From Jaapia argillacea MUCL 33604 (Eukaryota; Basidiomycota; Agaricomycetes; Jaapiales; Jaapiaceae): a DNA stretch of 64,000 nt. The notes beneath the pieces were generated by a model. It worked only from the letters and a program-made list of their open reading frames with translations. It searched no databases and had not been told where the DNA came from. The translations under genes and the position numbers were made by a program. Below are positions 43,550-53,405 of the stretch, piece after piece. Every line of letters starts with the position of its first letter. The first letter of the stretch is position 1. The stretch is taken from NCBI GenBank assembly GCA_000697665.1, contig KL197709.1, positions 134,000 through 197,999 on the forward strand, read 5' to 3'.

Positions 43550-44734
43550 TTACAATGTGGCCATCGATGATATCCTTGCGCTGTTGAACGCCTCTACTCG
43601 TTGGTAAGATATCAGGGATGCAGTACCATACAGGTTATGGTCACGTACAGGATCAGTTTCGAGACGACGAAAAAATGGGTTAGAAACCAAGATCCAGCTC
43701 AACCTTGAGTGACGGTCGTTTCTTATCAGACCGAGAGCAGATGCGAGGGAGATTGAACTCACTGAGGAGACTTTTTCGTCGATAACAACCTTCACGCTTT
43801 CGCGGTAGGTGAGAATCCTTTGAGAAGCGTCCACAGGACAGTTGGGGCATCTCACGGCAAGCGACAGAACTAGCAACTCTAGGTCCATGACTTTATCACC
43901 ACAAGGGCGAATTTTCAGCCTTTCGATAAGATTCTGGTTGAATAGGTGCCAAAACTTTGGTCGATATCGAATCTCCACTGGAAGAAGACCGATTTGACCG
44001 GGGGGACTGATCGTGAACATCGCCCCGCACGCACGACAATCGGGCAACCAGTGTCTAGCAGCTGTAAAAAGTTCCCCGGGGGTGATTTTGCCAAGGATTT
44101 GTGAGCACCGGCTGTGGTACTGTAGTAGGCGAAGATACGATGGCGCTGCAGAAGTGAGGTAAATGTCGGGAAGTGTCATTTGGTTCAGGAGGTCGGCGAA
44201 AGGTTCTCTCAGACAATATTTAGCTGCAACTCGAGCTTCCTCTCCAAGCCTGTGGTGACACAGCGTGGCGAAGACTCCGATTGGAGTACTACCACCAGCG
44301 CTGAGCGCCAGTAACCTCCCTGCCAGGACGATGGTAGCTTCCTCTAGCTCGTACTTGATAGCCGCGGCTAGCACGGGCCGTATATGCGTCAAGGTGTCGA
44401 GCACCGCGTCCTCGATGGGATAAACCAGCCGAAGGACAGCATCGAGGGTAGGCGCGGTCTCTGAAATGGGAACGACAGGAACATCGTCCATCCTATCCGC
44501 CAGAACCCCGGCTGTCCCAGCGCCCTCACTACGTGGCTGGGGAATGGTGAATAATGTCTTGAAAAATGGGCTCGCGAGGGATAGGATTAGTTTGTAGACG
44601 CGAAAGTCGACGTGGTCCGAGGATCGAAGAACAACGTCAGCGTCCTCGACATCAAACGGAGGAGGACCCAGTTTGATCTCATCGTGATTCTCCGTGCTGG
44701 AGACAGGGGGTTCGATCATTTTTGCATCGGCCAT
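43550..44734 (-). CDS. BTB/POZ domain protein
   Basis: A BTB domain protein of the large Agaricomycete family, a possible Cullin-3 adaptor (inference). Residues about 20-110 form the BTB core: PFDVEDADVVLRSSDHVDFR, VYKLILSLASPFFKTLF, then TLDAVLRLVYPIED. The alpha-helical C-terminal part includes IKYELEEATIVLAGRLL and a Cys-rich patch (DCRACGAMF, RCPNCPVD) that is common in this family. The start at 44734 (MADAKMIEPP) is chosen. An in-frame upstream ATG at 44773 would add 13 residues. The last 75 residues after EKVSS begin with GTGAGT on the DNA, so an intron and a different C-terminus are possible. Confidence 0.8.
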   Translation of the reverse strand: MADAKMIEPPVSSTENHDEIKLGPPPFDVEDADVVLRSSDHVDFRVYKLILSLASPFFKTLFTIPQPRSEGAGTAGVLADRMDDVPVVPISETAPTLDAVLRLVYPIEDAVLDTLTHIRPVLAAAIKYELEEATIVLAGRLLALSAGGSTPIGVFATLCHHRLGEEARVAAKYCLREPFADLLNQMTLPDIYLTSAAPSYLRLLQYHSRCSQILGKITPGELFTAARHWLPDCRACGAMFTISPPGQIGLLPVEIRYRPKFWHLFNQNLIERLKIRPCGDKVMDLELLVLSLAVRCPNCPVDASQRILTYRESVKVVIDEKVSSVSSISLASALGLIRNDRHSRLSWILVSNPFFRRLETDPVRDHNLYGTASLISYQRVEAFNSARISSMATL

Positions 44735-45522
44735 CGTCGAGGAAAGAGAGAAGAATCGGATGACGAAAGCCACGGCGGCGTCTGATTTGATAACTGGCCA
44801 ATTATGGAAATGATGCGCTCATCGAAATGGCCGACACCGCCGACCACGTCTCCGCGCTTTGGTCGTTTCCTATGTGCTTGAGCTTCATTCCACCAACACA
44901 CTTGAACGAAGTGGCTCAAGCTTGTTCTTCAGGGCCCTGATCCTCTGTGCATCCCTCCTTCGCGTCACCAGAAAGGATCGCGACAGATCGCGACGCCAAC
45001 CACACCGAACAATCACTCTTTCACAACAGGCCTTTCTACTCGTGCGCTTTGTCGCGTGCTTTTCACGCGCGCTTCGGCACACCATATTATCTTCCACACG
45101 TGTTGACCAATCTGGAACCGCTTTGTGACTTCTGGAGAGGGAGTACCACCCTGGAATTCACATCTTAGATTGCCTCCTCGTCGAGTCGTCAAACCTTGAA
45201 GCTGCTGAATGACTGCTTTTTCGAAATCGGATGCCCGACTCTCTCTGTTATCACTCGTCGTCGTCCATGACATTCTTCCCCTGGAGCCACTGTCGACCAA
45301 AGCCTTTGAACGAATGAAAGTAAAATAGTGCTTTGCATATTCTGCCACCAAGAGCTTTGATTGTGGACGGGATAGCGAACCACAGAACGTATCTCTTTGC
45401 TTTGTGGGCGTCCTCGTACAAAATGGGTTGAGTCTGCAGGTAATGTCCCCCAGTCCTCATCGTATCGTCTCCAACACTCACCTACTAAATCATCCTCACC
45501 TTCTCATCCAACCCTCCTAAAA
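44735..45522. repeat. Upstream region of orphan paralog B (partly duplicated)
   Basis: From about 45040 to 45522 this matches the inverted upstream region of paralog A. The first 300 bp has no match and no gene. It serves as the divergent promoter space between the BTB gene and paralog B. Confidence 0.55.
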
Positions 45523-46240
45523 ATGTCTTATCACAATCCCCTCCACGCCAGCGTCACCAACAACGCATCTTACGCCCTCACTAATGCCAACCCTCGTTCT
45601 GCCTACTGTCGCATTCCAGTCCCCCATATCCCCTTCCAACCCGCATCGAAGTGGAAGTCCTCCGTGGGCAGGGTGAGCGTCGGGACAACTACGTTCGACT
45701 TTGCTGGTCACCCCGGTCTGGGAGTCAAGATCAGGGAGGTCGCAAGTAGGGGTGCTCATGGTGTCGCTGCTATGATGGCTGGTGCGCATGACCCTGTCTT
45801 GGCGAATACTGGGTTAAGGTCTATTCAGTTCGCTATCACGGTAAGTATCATTGCTTCCCATTTTCGAAGTTGCCGATTGCTCATTTTGTTGGTCTTCGTA
45901 GTGGCCCGGTTATCCTCACGTCGAATGGCTTCGCTCAATCGAGATCGTCACGCCTTCGGGCCATATCACCAGATCCCAACTAGCGGCTTTAATTTCTCAG
46001 CAATACATGCGTTTTATCGAGGTTCGTTCTATCCCTATCTTATTCTCGTTTCCTCTAGTTTCTGGATGTTAATTATACATCATCTCGCAGAAGTGTCAAC
46101 ACGAGAATATCAGCAGTTCTCAATTCGCTCAGTGGCGAATCGGGCATCCTGGCCTTGGACTCGAACATCTCGTTCTCATGTCAGTCACCAATGTCTTGGA
46201 TGATGTCTGGCAGGCTACAATTGCCATCGAGCGGTCTTGA
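45523..46240 (+). CDS. Orphan protein, paralog B (MSYHNPLH family)
   Basis: Paralog of the gene at 32338-33048, with the same three-exon structure and the same intron sites. The first donor follows the codons for FAIT (45841), and exon 2 starts WPGYPHVEWLRS at about 45900. The third exon starts KCQHENISSSQFAQW at about 46091. The protein reads MSYHNPLHASVTNNASYALT, KWKSSVGRVSVGTTTFDFAG, VKIREVASRGAHGVAAMM, SQLAALISQQYMRFIE and VWQATIAIERS. No known family is recognised. Replacements relative to copy A are mostly conservative, and introns have diverged more than exons. It has no signal peptide. It lies divergent to the BTB gene. Confidence 0.8.
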
Positions 46241-46773
46241 ATGATCCCCTCGTTTTTCTGTTTCTTTCCTTCTACTCTGGCATTAGATTATGCCTTTGAC
46301 CGGTTCCCGTTCTCATCATTACTGTATTATCCTCGATTCTTGATCACTGCACTCCTCCTTCACATTTCTTGCTGCTTTCGTTGTTTGGTCGGATAGTTTC
46401 TTCATGTTAATACCCCACTGTAGCCTTAGTCTTTCCCCTGTTCTTACTCATAGATCGTACCTTTGCATCAATCACATTTCTACCTCCCGAACTAGAGTCC
46501 GAGGTACTTACTCCGTCGGCGTCACTGGTAGGATGCCTTAAGTTTAAAGTTTGAACTGCTTTGCTGGCCCCGGGCCCCCGGCAGACTCCTTGGAACGGCG
46601 GCGGTCCTCATACACCTCCTATATCCATTCCCAAACATTGTCCGACCTCTCAGCACATTGGACATTCGGGCTTGGAAGTTCCTTCAGTAAGATGCCGCAC
46701 AAAGATGATGTTCGTCCCTTGCCAGTCACCTCATCGTCGATAACATCCCACTGATAGTGACGGCTGTTAGCAG
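46241..46773. other. Intergenic, no supported gene
   Basis: A T-rich 3' UTR of paralog B is followed by the presumed promoter of the F-box gene, including a short GC palindrome (CCCCGGGCCCCCGG, about 46567). Open frames are short and without motifs. Confidence 0.5.
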
Positions 46774-48048
46774 ATGGTCAGCCCCATTGGTACCTTACCA
46801 CATGAGTTGTTGGCGGATGTCTTCGACCTGGTGTCGAGCGAGTCGGCTGGACAGCGTTTATATCCCAACCTCCCTCTCTCTCATGTGTCGCGTCGTTGGC
46901 GCACCGTCGCTCTCGCCACGAGCTCATTGTGGACCGAAATCGAGATCTCATTGTCATCTCCGCCATCTTGGTCGCTCGCAGAAGAATTCCTAGTTCGGTC
47001 GCATCCACTTCCGATCAATCTCTGCGTCAGCAGTCTGCACGAGGATGTTTGCGCTGAGATTGGGGATGCAGTTGATACCTTCAAGCGTTGCATGGATCGT
47101 TGCGTAACATTATCGATTTTCTTCAATAACACGGAGTGGGTTGACGCTCTCACGTCGCTCTTCTTCCCTGTGGCACCCTCACCCAAGCTCCATTCCCTCG
47201 ACATCCGGTTTAGACATCAGTTCCTGCCAGAATCAGAGCATCTCGAAAAGCCTCTTATCCTACGAGATGCCCCAGCGTTGAGGACTTTGCGGCTGGATGC
47301 CGTCATGCTTGACCTGGGGTTGGCATCGCTGAAGGCATACTCCTCGATCACAACCCTCGACATCGGACGTATGACACTTTGGTCTCATACCGCGGTGCAG
47401 GAAATGTTTCACGCCATCCCGTCATTGGAGGACCTCCGCCTTCGATCCCACCTCCTACCACTCGGGCATCTTATAGACTGCCCGCCCATCCTTATCCCCT
47501 CCCTGCGTCGTCTTGTTCTCGACTGCTATCGAGACGACCCATGTCCCCTCGCAGCACACCTTTCCCTCCCAGCTCTCGAAGCACTCACCATCTCCGCTAA
47601 TACATCAGGCCCCATCACCAACCCCAGATGGACAATTGTGTTCGGTTCAACCCCGGAGTCACCTCGTTTCCCAAAACTTACCTCTCTCACATTGGAGGGA
47701 CTTGATTTCCAGCGGATGAGAGTTGGGGTTAGCAGCGCATGCCCTGCTCTCAAGCACCTGGTCGTTGAAGGCGCGAATCTCCTTCCTGTGACCTTCTTGT
47801 TGAGGCCACCTCAGGGTTCCTCTGTGGTGTCACCAAGGCCAGGTTCGAACTGGCCAGCGCTCGAAACCGTGAGATTGGGTGGTGCAGTGGAATCGACTGT
47901 CGTGTGGTGGGTGCTCTCGCACCGCGAGGCCTTCGGCAAACCCCTCTCCAAAATGTATGTCAAATCAATTTGTGGTGGGATGCTGGGTAGAGACCAGACG
48001 GAATGGTTACGCGGGAGAAAGGAACTCTCCTTCGGTTCTATGAGCTGA
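46774..48048 (+). CDS. F-box-like domain protein
   Basis: A single exon encoding 424 residues. The F-box is at the N-terminus: SPIGTLPHELLADVFDLVSS, then LPLSHVSRRWRTVALATSSL with WTEIEIS. Leucine-rich segments follow (PALRTLRLDAVMLDLGL, PSLEDLRLRSHLLPLGH, PSLRRLVLDCYRDD, PALEALTISANT, PKLTSLTLEGLDF). It has the same HVSRRWR-type box and overall plan as the genes at 6.3 and 23.1 kb. No defect was seen, with a stop at 48046-48048. The role as an SCF adaptor is inferred from the box only. Confidence 0.87.
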   Translation: MVSPIGTLPHELLADVFDLVSSESAGQRLYPNLPLSHVSRRWRTVALATSSLWTEIEISLSSPPSWSLAEEFLVRSHPLPINLCVSSLHEDVCAEIGDAVDTFKRCMDRCVTLSIFFNNTEWVDALTSLFFPVAPSPKLHSLDIRFRHQFLPESEHLEKPLILRDAPALRTLRLDAVMLDLGLASLKAYSSITTLDIGRMTLWSHTAVQEMFHAIPSLEDLRLRSHLLPLGHLIDCPPILIPSLRRLVLDCYRDDPCPLAAHLSLPALEALTISANTSGPITNPRWTIVFGSTPESPRFPKLTSLTLEGLDFQRMRVGVSSACPALKHLVVEGANLLPVTFLLRPPQGSSVVSPRPGSNWPALETVRLGGAVESTVVWWVLSHREAFGKPLSKMYVKSICGGMLGRDQTEWLRGRKELSFGSMS

Positions 48049-48405
48049 TACCATGAGGGTCGGCACCTGTCTGGCTTTCTGCCTTTCTGGTGAGTTCGAC
48101 ATACATTTCTCCATTGACGTTCATTGGGAACCTCCTTCAGGAAACGTTCCTCTGCATCGGAGACGATTTGGGATTGACTTAGCTACTTTGTCAGTATTCA
48201 ACCGTGATTCTTGTACCAAAAATGAAGTAACAGTCGCCCAGATGGGTGACTCGCACACTCGTCATTTTGTGATACTCACGGCATATAAAGAAAATCATAT
48301 CGAGAGTGGTCATCAGGGTCGAGGAGGGATGCGGGAAGGAACCATATCCCTGTATATAAATAAGATACGACTAGTAGAAGTTCCTCCTCCGAGATGATAA
48401 CTGAC
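48049..48405. other. Intergenic, nothing recognised
   Basis: 357 bp between convergent genes. It contains an AT-rich patch (TGTATATAAATAAG, about 48351) that is more likely 3' UTR than promoter given the gene orientations. Confidence 0.5.
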
Positions 48406-51223
48406 TCAAGCACTGAAGTTCCCAGCGGCAGCCAACCCAATCTCATCTTTCCGATCACAGTCCATATCAACCACCACCTCAAAAGCCAACGCATGACCCT
48501 CTGCCCTGACCAAAACCTCCTCGCTCATCTTCCCCTTCTTCACCATCTTCACATCCCTCTCCCTCCTATCCGCAACTTTAATCTTTCTCTTACTCCAATC
48601 TTCACCCGACCGCCTCCTAAACGGAAGACCATCTCCTCCTGAGCTTGAAGAGGAAGAAGGGATAATAGCGTAAACAGCGTTATGGTCTGATGGATGAGTG
48701 GCGGCGTAGATTGTTGGGTTTGTTGGGGGTTGGAGGTATGAACGGATTTGAGCCGTTGCGGATATTTTCGTGAGAGCTGTGTTTACCCGTTTGGAGAGAC
48801 GGAGGCCCAGGGTATCGCCTGGTAAGGGACATCCACAATGCATATATGGGACGTTATAACGAGCTTTCCAAGCTCTGCATGTCTCATCGAACGCGGACGA
48901 TAATTGGATGTTGTCGACTTTGTCCTCACTTTAATATTCAAAGGTTATTAGCATCTAAGTGGTGAAAAGGAAATAATAGGATGAAACTCACTGATCGACG
49001 TGTCGTCCCACAAACTCCATACAGTCCGACGCGTATTGCCATGGTGTGAGCATATGTGTATGCCATGCCAAGTCGATATCCAAAGTGGGTACGAAATACT
49101 CAGTCGGAGAAGTCGCCATCAAATCCAAGAACCTGAACCACAGAACTTTCATCAGCTCGAGTTCCATGATGAAGGATGTAGAGAACGTCATGAACATACG
49201 CATGGTATCGAGCAACAGCATATGGCATAGTTTCACCATCTTCCTGTAAGTCAAATTTCGCAGTCTCCAACCACCCAAGTTCGTTCATCTTTGCGATGAA
49301 AGATCCTTGACGGACGACCTATCAGGAAATCCATCAGCAAAGCGCTTGAGGGAGGGAGGCAAGGAGAAATATAACGCACTGCCCCAACCAAGTCAAGAGA
49401 GAAAGGCCTATCATCCGTATACGCCATCAAAATCGTCTCCAGCCTACCCAAAACCATAAGTCTCCTTCACAAACTATAACGCAAACCAAACTCACAGCTG
49501 TTCCCCAACTTCTGCATTCCCCAAAACCTCCCTCGCCGAGTGTATGGAATACCCAAGAGCTTCGATGATAGCCCGTTTCCTTTTGGCTATCGTACCAACT
49601 TTGCCTGATCTGAGACCCGAGAGGATTGGTAAGCGAGAGAGGATGTTGGATGTTAGTTGTCGTGCGTGTGCTCTGTCTTCTGGGTTGGAAGGGGTGTGTA
49701 ATGTACCACTTGACGAAAGCGTTTCCATCAGAATAGCCTAATGGAGAGTAAAGAATGGGCAAGCTCACGCTAGGTAGGTATTGGAATCTTCCTCAAGATC
49801 AAACTCGGCCCTCGCGAGTTCAGCTGCGAACTTGGACGCTGCTAACGAACTTTTTGACATCCTGAATCCACACGATGGACATTTGAGGAAAAAGTCTCGT
49901 TGGGCATATCCCGTGCCTATCGAGTTGATAAACGCTACACAATAAAAGGGTCTCATGAGCGCCCCCATTTCGTAACAAAAAAGAGGAAAGTGCACGAGGG
50001 GGAAAGAGTGGTTGTTGACGTACGAGTTTCAGTCTCCTTACAACAATTCGGACAAACGAGACCCTTGTGAGTCAGCTCGGTTGCAGCTTTGAATGGATCA
50101 AAGTTGGTTTGGGTTTGGGCCAGCCAGGACTTGAGGCGGTTGGAGGAGGGTCGGAATTTAGGCCAATTCTCTACGAAGGTCTGCGAGAGCGTCAGGTGAG
50201 GTCAACTGAGTGTGCGAGTAGCAGTGATAGACGAACGGAGACATCGATCAGAGTATGAAATATTGTATGAAGGTGTTTGAGTTGAGGGAGACGGATCGTG
50301 TCTTCTGCGTGACGACTTGACGGCAAAGAATGAATTAGTTATATGTTTGAACGAAGGAATCTTGGCAACTTACCTTGGGTTCAGAAGGTATGTATGCCAA
50401 ACCATCAAAATGTCCACAGGCGGACACTCTTCCTCCACCCATAAATCGATCGGTTTCGCACCGGATAGTTCAGTTAAGGAACAAACCCATCTTTCAAACC
50501 TAGATCCAACACAATTATTAGATCAAGCAACGCCGTGAAACCAAGAGGAGTAAAAAAAACCTACCTCTCGACAGCCAAATTAACGAACCAATACCATCTC
50601 TTGTTCTCATCCTCAACGCACTCCTTCAGCCTACCATCCTGCAAAACCTTCTCTTTCAGAGTACGAAAATGAGCCAACAACCGAAGATGGGCGATGAGTT
50701 GATCGGGAGAGACTAGTAGACGGCCGGTAGGTTTTGAGCCAATGTTGTAAGAGGTTGGGAAGGTCGATGCGTAGTACGATGGAGGTGCTGAGGAGGATGA
50801 AGGGCCCGCTGCTGGTGGAGGACGACGAGTTGCAGTTGTTTGTGGGCCCCATGGGTTTAGGGGGTCCGCAACGATTGGGGCAGAAGGACCACTTGGACTC
50901 GAACTCGAACTTGGAGTTGGGCGGGGCGCTTCAGCTCTTCCAACTAGCGCTTCATCTTCGTCGTAGAGCTCCTCTGATGTGAACTCTTGCTGCAGCGAAG
51001 TACTCGATGTTGAGGTACTGGGTCTGATGATTCCCCAGAACGAGCTGCTTCGCTGTTGGGATGCAATTAAGTTTCGATTTATATAAGATGGCGAGCGCGT
51101 GGGACGTACCGAAGAGGAAGAACCATGGCTACTCCTCCCACTCGTACCGGACGAGGAGGGGTCTGTATCTGTCGAAGGAGCGCCCGGAGAGCGAGAACGG
51201 ATTCGACTAGTCAAAGCCAACAT
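48406..51223 (-). CDS. DUF1399 / glycine-rich-domain (GRDP-like) protein 2
   Basis: Paralog of the gene at 37455-39630, with a longer Ser/Pro-rich N-terminus (about 170 residues) before the shared block VSPDQLIAHLRLLAHFRTLK. The DUF1399 hallmarks are complete: ECPPVDILMVWHTYLLNPR and YFVPTLDIDLAWHTHML with YASDCMEFVGRHVDQ. Between them lies a CxxC segment (GLVCPNCCKE), probably paired with a second Cys pair for zinc, and the helix LPILSGLRSGKVGTIAKRKR. The C-terminus has YMHCGCPLPGDTLGLRLS and a Ser-run (PSSSSSSGGDG). About ten exons. The start at 51223 is preferred; an in-frame ATG-like codon at 51262 cannot be excluded. An intron of 57 nt (about 51053-51109) is frame-neutral. It is convergent with the F-box gene on its left. 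Confidence 0.85.
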
Positions 51224-51859
51224 GTTCGTCGATGACAATGCAGGGCGGGGAAGAAGTTGCAAAGGCGTATCGCTGTTCCGTTCTTATACTATTGCCCGAG
51301 CTTTGTGCGCACATACAAGTCACGACCAAATCCAGGGCTGTGCATCAGGGACGAGATCAGAAGGTCCAGTGCCAGCGCTAAGTATCTTCGTTTATTCCTG
51401 ATTGAACGGTGTCTGTAGCACCGTGGGGCTGAGAGTAGACAGCACTGAATCATGAACATAAGTACATAACGTGGGTAGCATGAGGCGATGTGCTTGGAGA
51501 TGGGCAGTCACGGAAGCTTGTAACGAGATCCATTGCATTTCACGGCCTGCGTTCAAGCTCGGGGTTGGCTGGGGGTGTTCACAGCATGACTTAAATAGCA
51601 CACGACAGGAAATGCAGGGACCATCGTGCGTCGGAAAGGGAAGGAGGACAAGATTGACCCATCAGTGGCTGTGCACGAACGTGCTTGAGAAGGCCTCGGA
51701 TCATCGGGTCCGCGAGACAGGTCCCTGTTATGGTCCCCTGGTCGGTTTGGAACCTTCCGCTGGCTGTGAACCTCCGCATTCTGGAATGGCTGTCAAGTTT
51801 GACACATTTATTGTACAATCCCCTGTTTCTTCGCTTCTGTTTTCTTTCTCCCAATGGAC
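51224..51859. other. Intergenic, no supported gene
   Basis: Promoter side of the DUF1399 gene and 3' side of the UPF0303 gene. Short open frames on both strands carry no motif. Confidence 0.5.
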
Positions 51860-52426
51860 CTACTGCTTCCCCAAATACTTCTCAATAGCCTCCACAATAA
51901 CTTCATGATCCTCCTGCATCGTCAAACCGCTCACAACGATAACACCCACAACACCCTCGACGCCCTTCACTTTAACCGGGAACCCACCTCCATGAATCGC
52001 ATAGTCCCCTGCATTTTGCCCCAACTGGAACTTATCCCTGAATTCCGCCTCGTCGTGCTTAAACCCTATAGCCATAGCATATGTACTTGAACCCCATCTC
52101 AGTACAGCCCTGCGTTTCCGCGCGACCCATTGGTCGTTATCGGCTTGGGTACCGGAACCAGTTGCGCAGTGGAAGAGGAGTTGGTTGGAGTTTGCGAGAG
52201 TGATGTTCACAACGGCTGGTCTGTGGGAGGCGGATTGGAGACGGGTGCGAATGAGGCAACCAACTTCCCATGCAGTTTGGGCGGTGAAGGAGGGGAAGAT
52301 GCACCGCTCTTCTTGAGCTTTGATCTCCGCGACCTGGACAGAGTGTCTCGGTGCTCTGCTTGGATGCAAGTTGAATGAAAATGCACGTACGATAGTTGGA
52401 GCAGCGCGCAAAGGGGTGATTGACAT
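51860..52426 (-). CDS. UPF0303 / heme-degrading (GlcG/HbpS-like, DUF336) family protein
   Basis: A conserved small protein of the UPF0303 family; the exact activity is unestablished. Two exons: MSITPLRAAPTI, a 57-nt intron (GTACGT...CCAG), then VAEIKAQEERCIFPSFTAQT. Conserved landmarks follow: WEVGCLIRTRLQSASHRPAV, LFHCATGSGTQADNDQWVAR, KRRAVLRWGSSTYAM, and the signature YAIHGGGFPVKVKGVEGVVG. VSGLTMQEDHEVIVEAIEKYL closes the domain at the stop. About 170 residues, the normal family length. The intron is a multiple of three with no stop, so the unspliced frame is also open. The upstream ORF on the same strand ends only 12 nt before this ATG. Confidence 0.85.
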   Translation of the reverse strand: MSITPLRAAPTIVRAFSFNLHPSRAPRHSVQVAEIKAQEERCIFPSFTAQTAWEVGCLIRTRLQSASHRPAVVNITLANSNQLLFHCATGSGTQADNDQWVARKRRAVLRWGSSTYAMAIGFKHDEAEFRDKFQLGQNAGDYAIHGGGFPVKVKGVEGVVGVIVVSGLTMQEDHEVIVEAIEKYLGKQ

Positions 52427-52438
52427 TTTGTTCAACGT

Positions 52439-52843
52439 TTAGGGTGACGTCTGGTGAAGTGGGAAGACGATGGGCGTGTCGTTAAACTCGCTTAAGGCTG
52501 CAATTATAGGGTATCCATTCTTCAATTCGCGCAGGAACACCGGAGAAAGTCTTCTCCTCTCCTCTGCAGTTGTGAGCTTACCAAGGCCAATCTTGAAAGT
52601 CACACCACCTTTCAGGCGGACCGGGACTCCGAGAAAGCACTTTGCTAACCGTCCCCAAGCGACACACCGGTGAGAGGTATCCCTGCTATTTTGTCCACTA
52701 CCAGTATGACATGACTTACCGGTTTGTGTATGCTCGACCAGATTTGGCTGTCTTGTCGGAATGTTAGTTGGCTGCACATGTGACGGACGCACGTGAATGT
52801 GACCGATCGCACCCAATCGCTCCGAAAGGGAAGCAGCACTCAT
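52439..52843 (-). CDS. Orphan small protein, 12 nt upstream of UPF0303 gene
   Basis: I do not recognise the family. The frame from MSAASLSERLGAIGHIH to FNDTPIVFPLHQTSP is open for 135 codons. Introns inside it are likely, with possible GT-AG pairs after GHIH and after EHTQTG, so the true protein is probably shorter. The C-terminal part looks like a folded domain: RLAKCFLGVPVRLKGGVTF, GLGKLTTAEERRRLSPVFL, RELKNGYPIIAALSEFND. The stop lies at 52439-52441, and the start of the UPF0303 gene at 52426 on the same strand. That spacing leaves no room for separate UTRs and promoter. Either both are read from one transcript or the two are exons of one gene. Confidence 0.5.
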   Translation of the reverse strand: MSAASLSERLGAIGHIHVRPSHVQPTNIPTRQPNLVEHTQTGKSCHTGSGQNSRDTSHRCVAWGRLAKCFLGVPVRLKGGVTFKIGLGKLTTAEERRRLSPVFLRELKNGYPIIAALSEFNDTPIVFPLHQTSP

Positions 52844-52861
52844 CGACCTGCTCACGACCAC

Positions 52862-53405
52862 GGTATCGTTTTAGGAGGCATACCCACCCACATTAGAACT
52901 ATCCTCAGGTTCTGGCCTTGGTCACTTCGAAACTGGTCAGGCCATGGTGCTTATGTCGGTGAGCCGGGAAACGCTGGGGAGTGAAGTGATTGGCTCCCAG
53001 TGTACCCCCTCGGCAGATCATGGCGATGGTCAATGAGTGGCGGTGTGCTATAAACCAGCTGAAGATATGCCAAGTTATTGGACTCGAGGACGTTGGTGAG
53101 CTTCAATTGCAAGAGACTCCGCAAGTCTGACAAAGTCTGGACTGCCGGGAATAGCCGATCTCGCCGCCCAGCCAAGCTCAACGTTCAAGCGTCCACCGCT
53201 CAACCTCAGTCACCAGACAACTTCATGGCAAATATCTCGCCGCCGACAGAGTCCATCATTGCCTCTGGGCCACAAAGTCCTCGCAAACACCACCGTCGCC
53301 GCCTAGAACTCATCCTTCCTTCGAGGGATCTCGCACACTTTTCAACGTTAAGAACTCATTAAACCTACGGGATCGCATCCTCTTCATCCCTTTCACGATT
53401 CCATC
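52862..53405. other. Divergent promoter region, nothing else recognised
   Basis: It lies between the orphan/UPF0303 pair and the proline-rich gene. A short minus-strand leucine-rich piece (TLSDLRSLLQLKLTNV, about 53100) resembles F-box C-termini but is too short to call. Confidence 0.4.

Noticed and set aside
37455-51223. A single large inverted duplication linking orphan A + DUF1399 gene 1 with orphan B + DUF1399 gene 2
   Set aside because: Order and orientation (A minus, GRDP1 plus; B plus, GRDP2 minus) do not fit one inversion of one block, and the genes between them are not duplicated.
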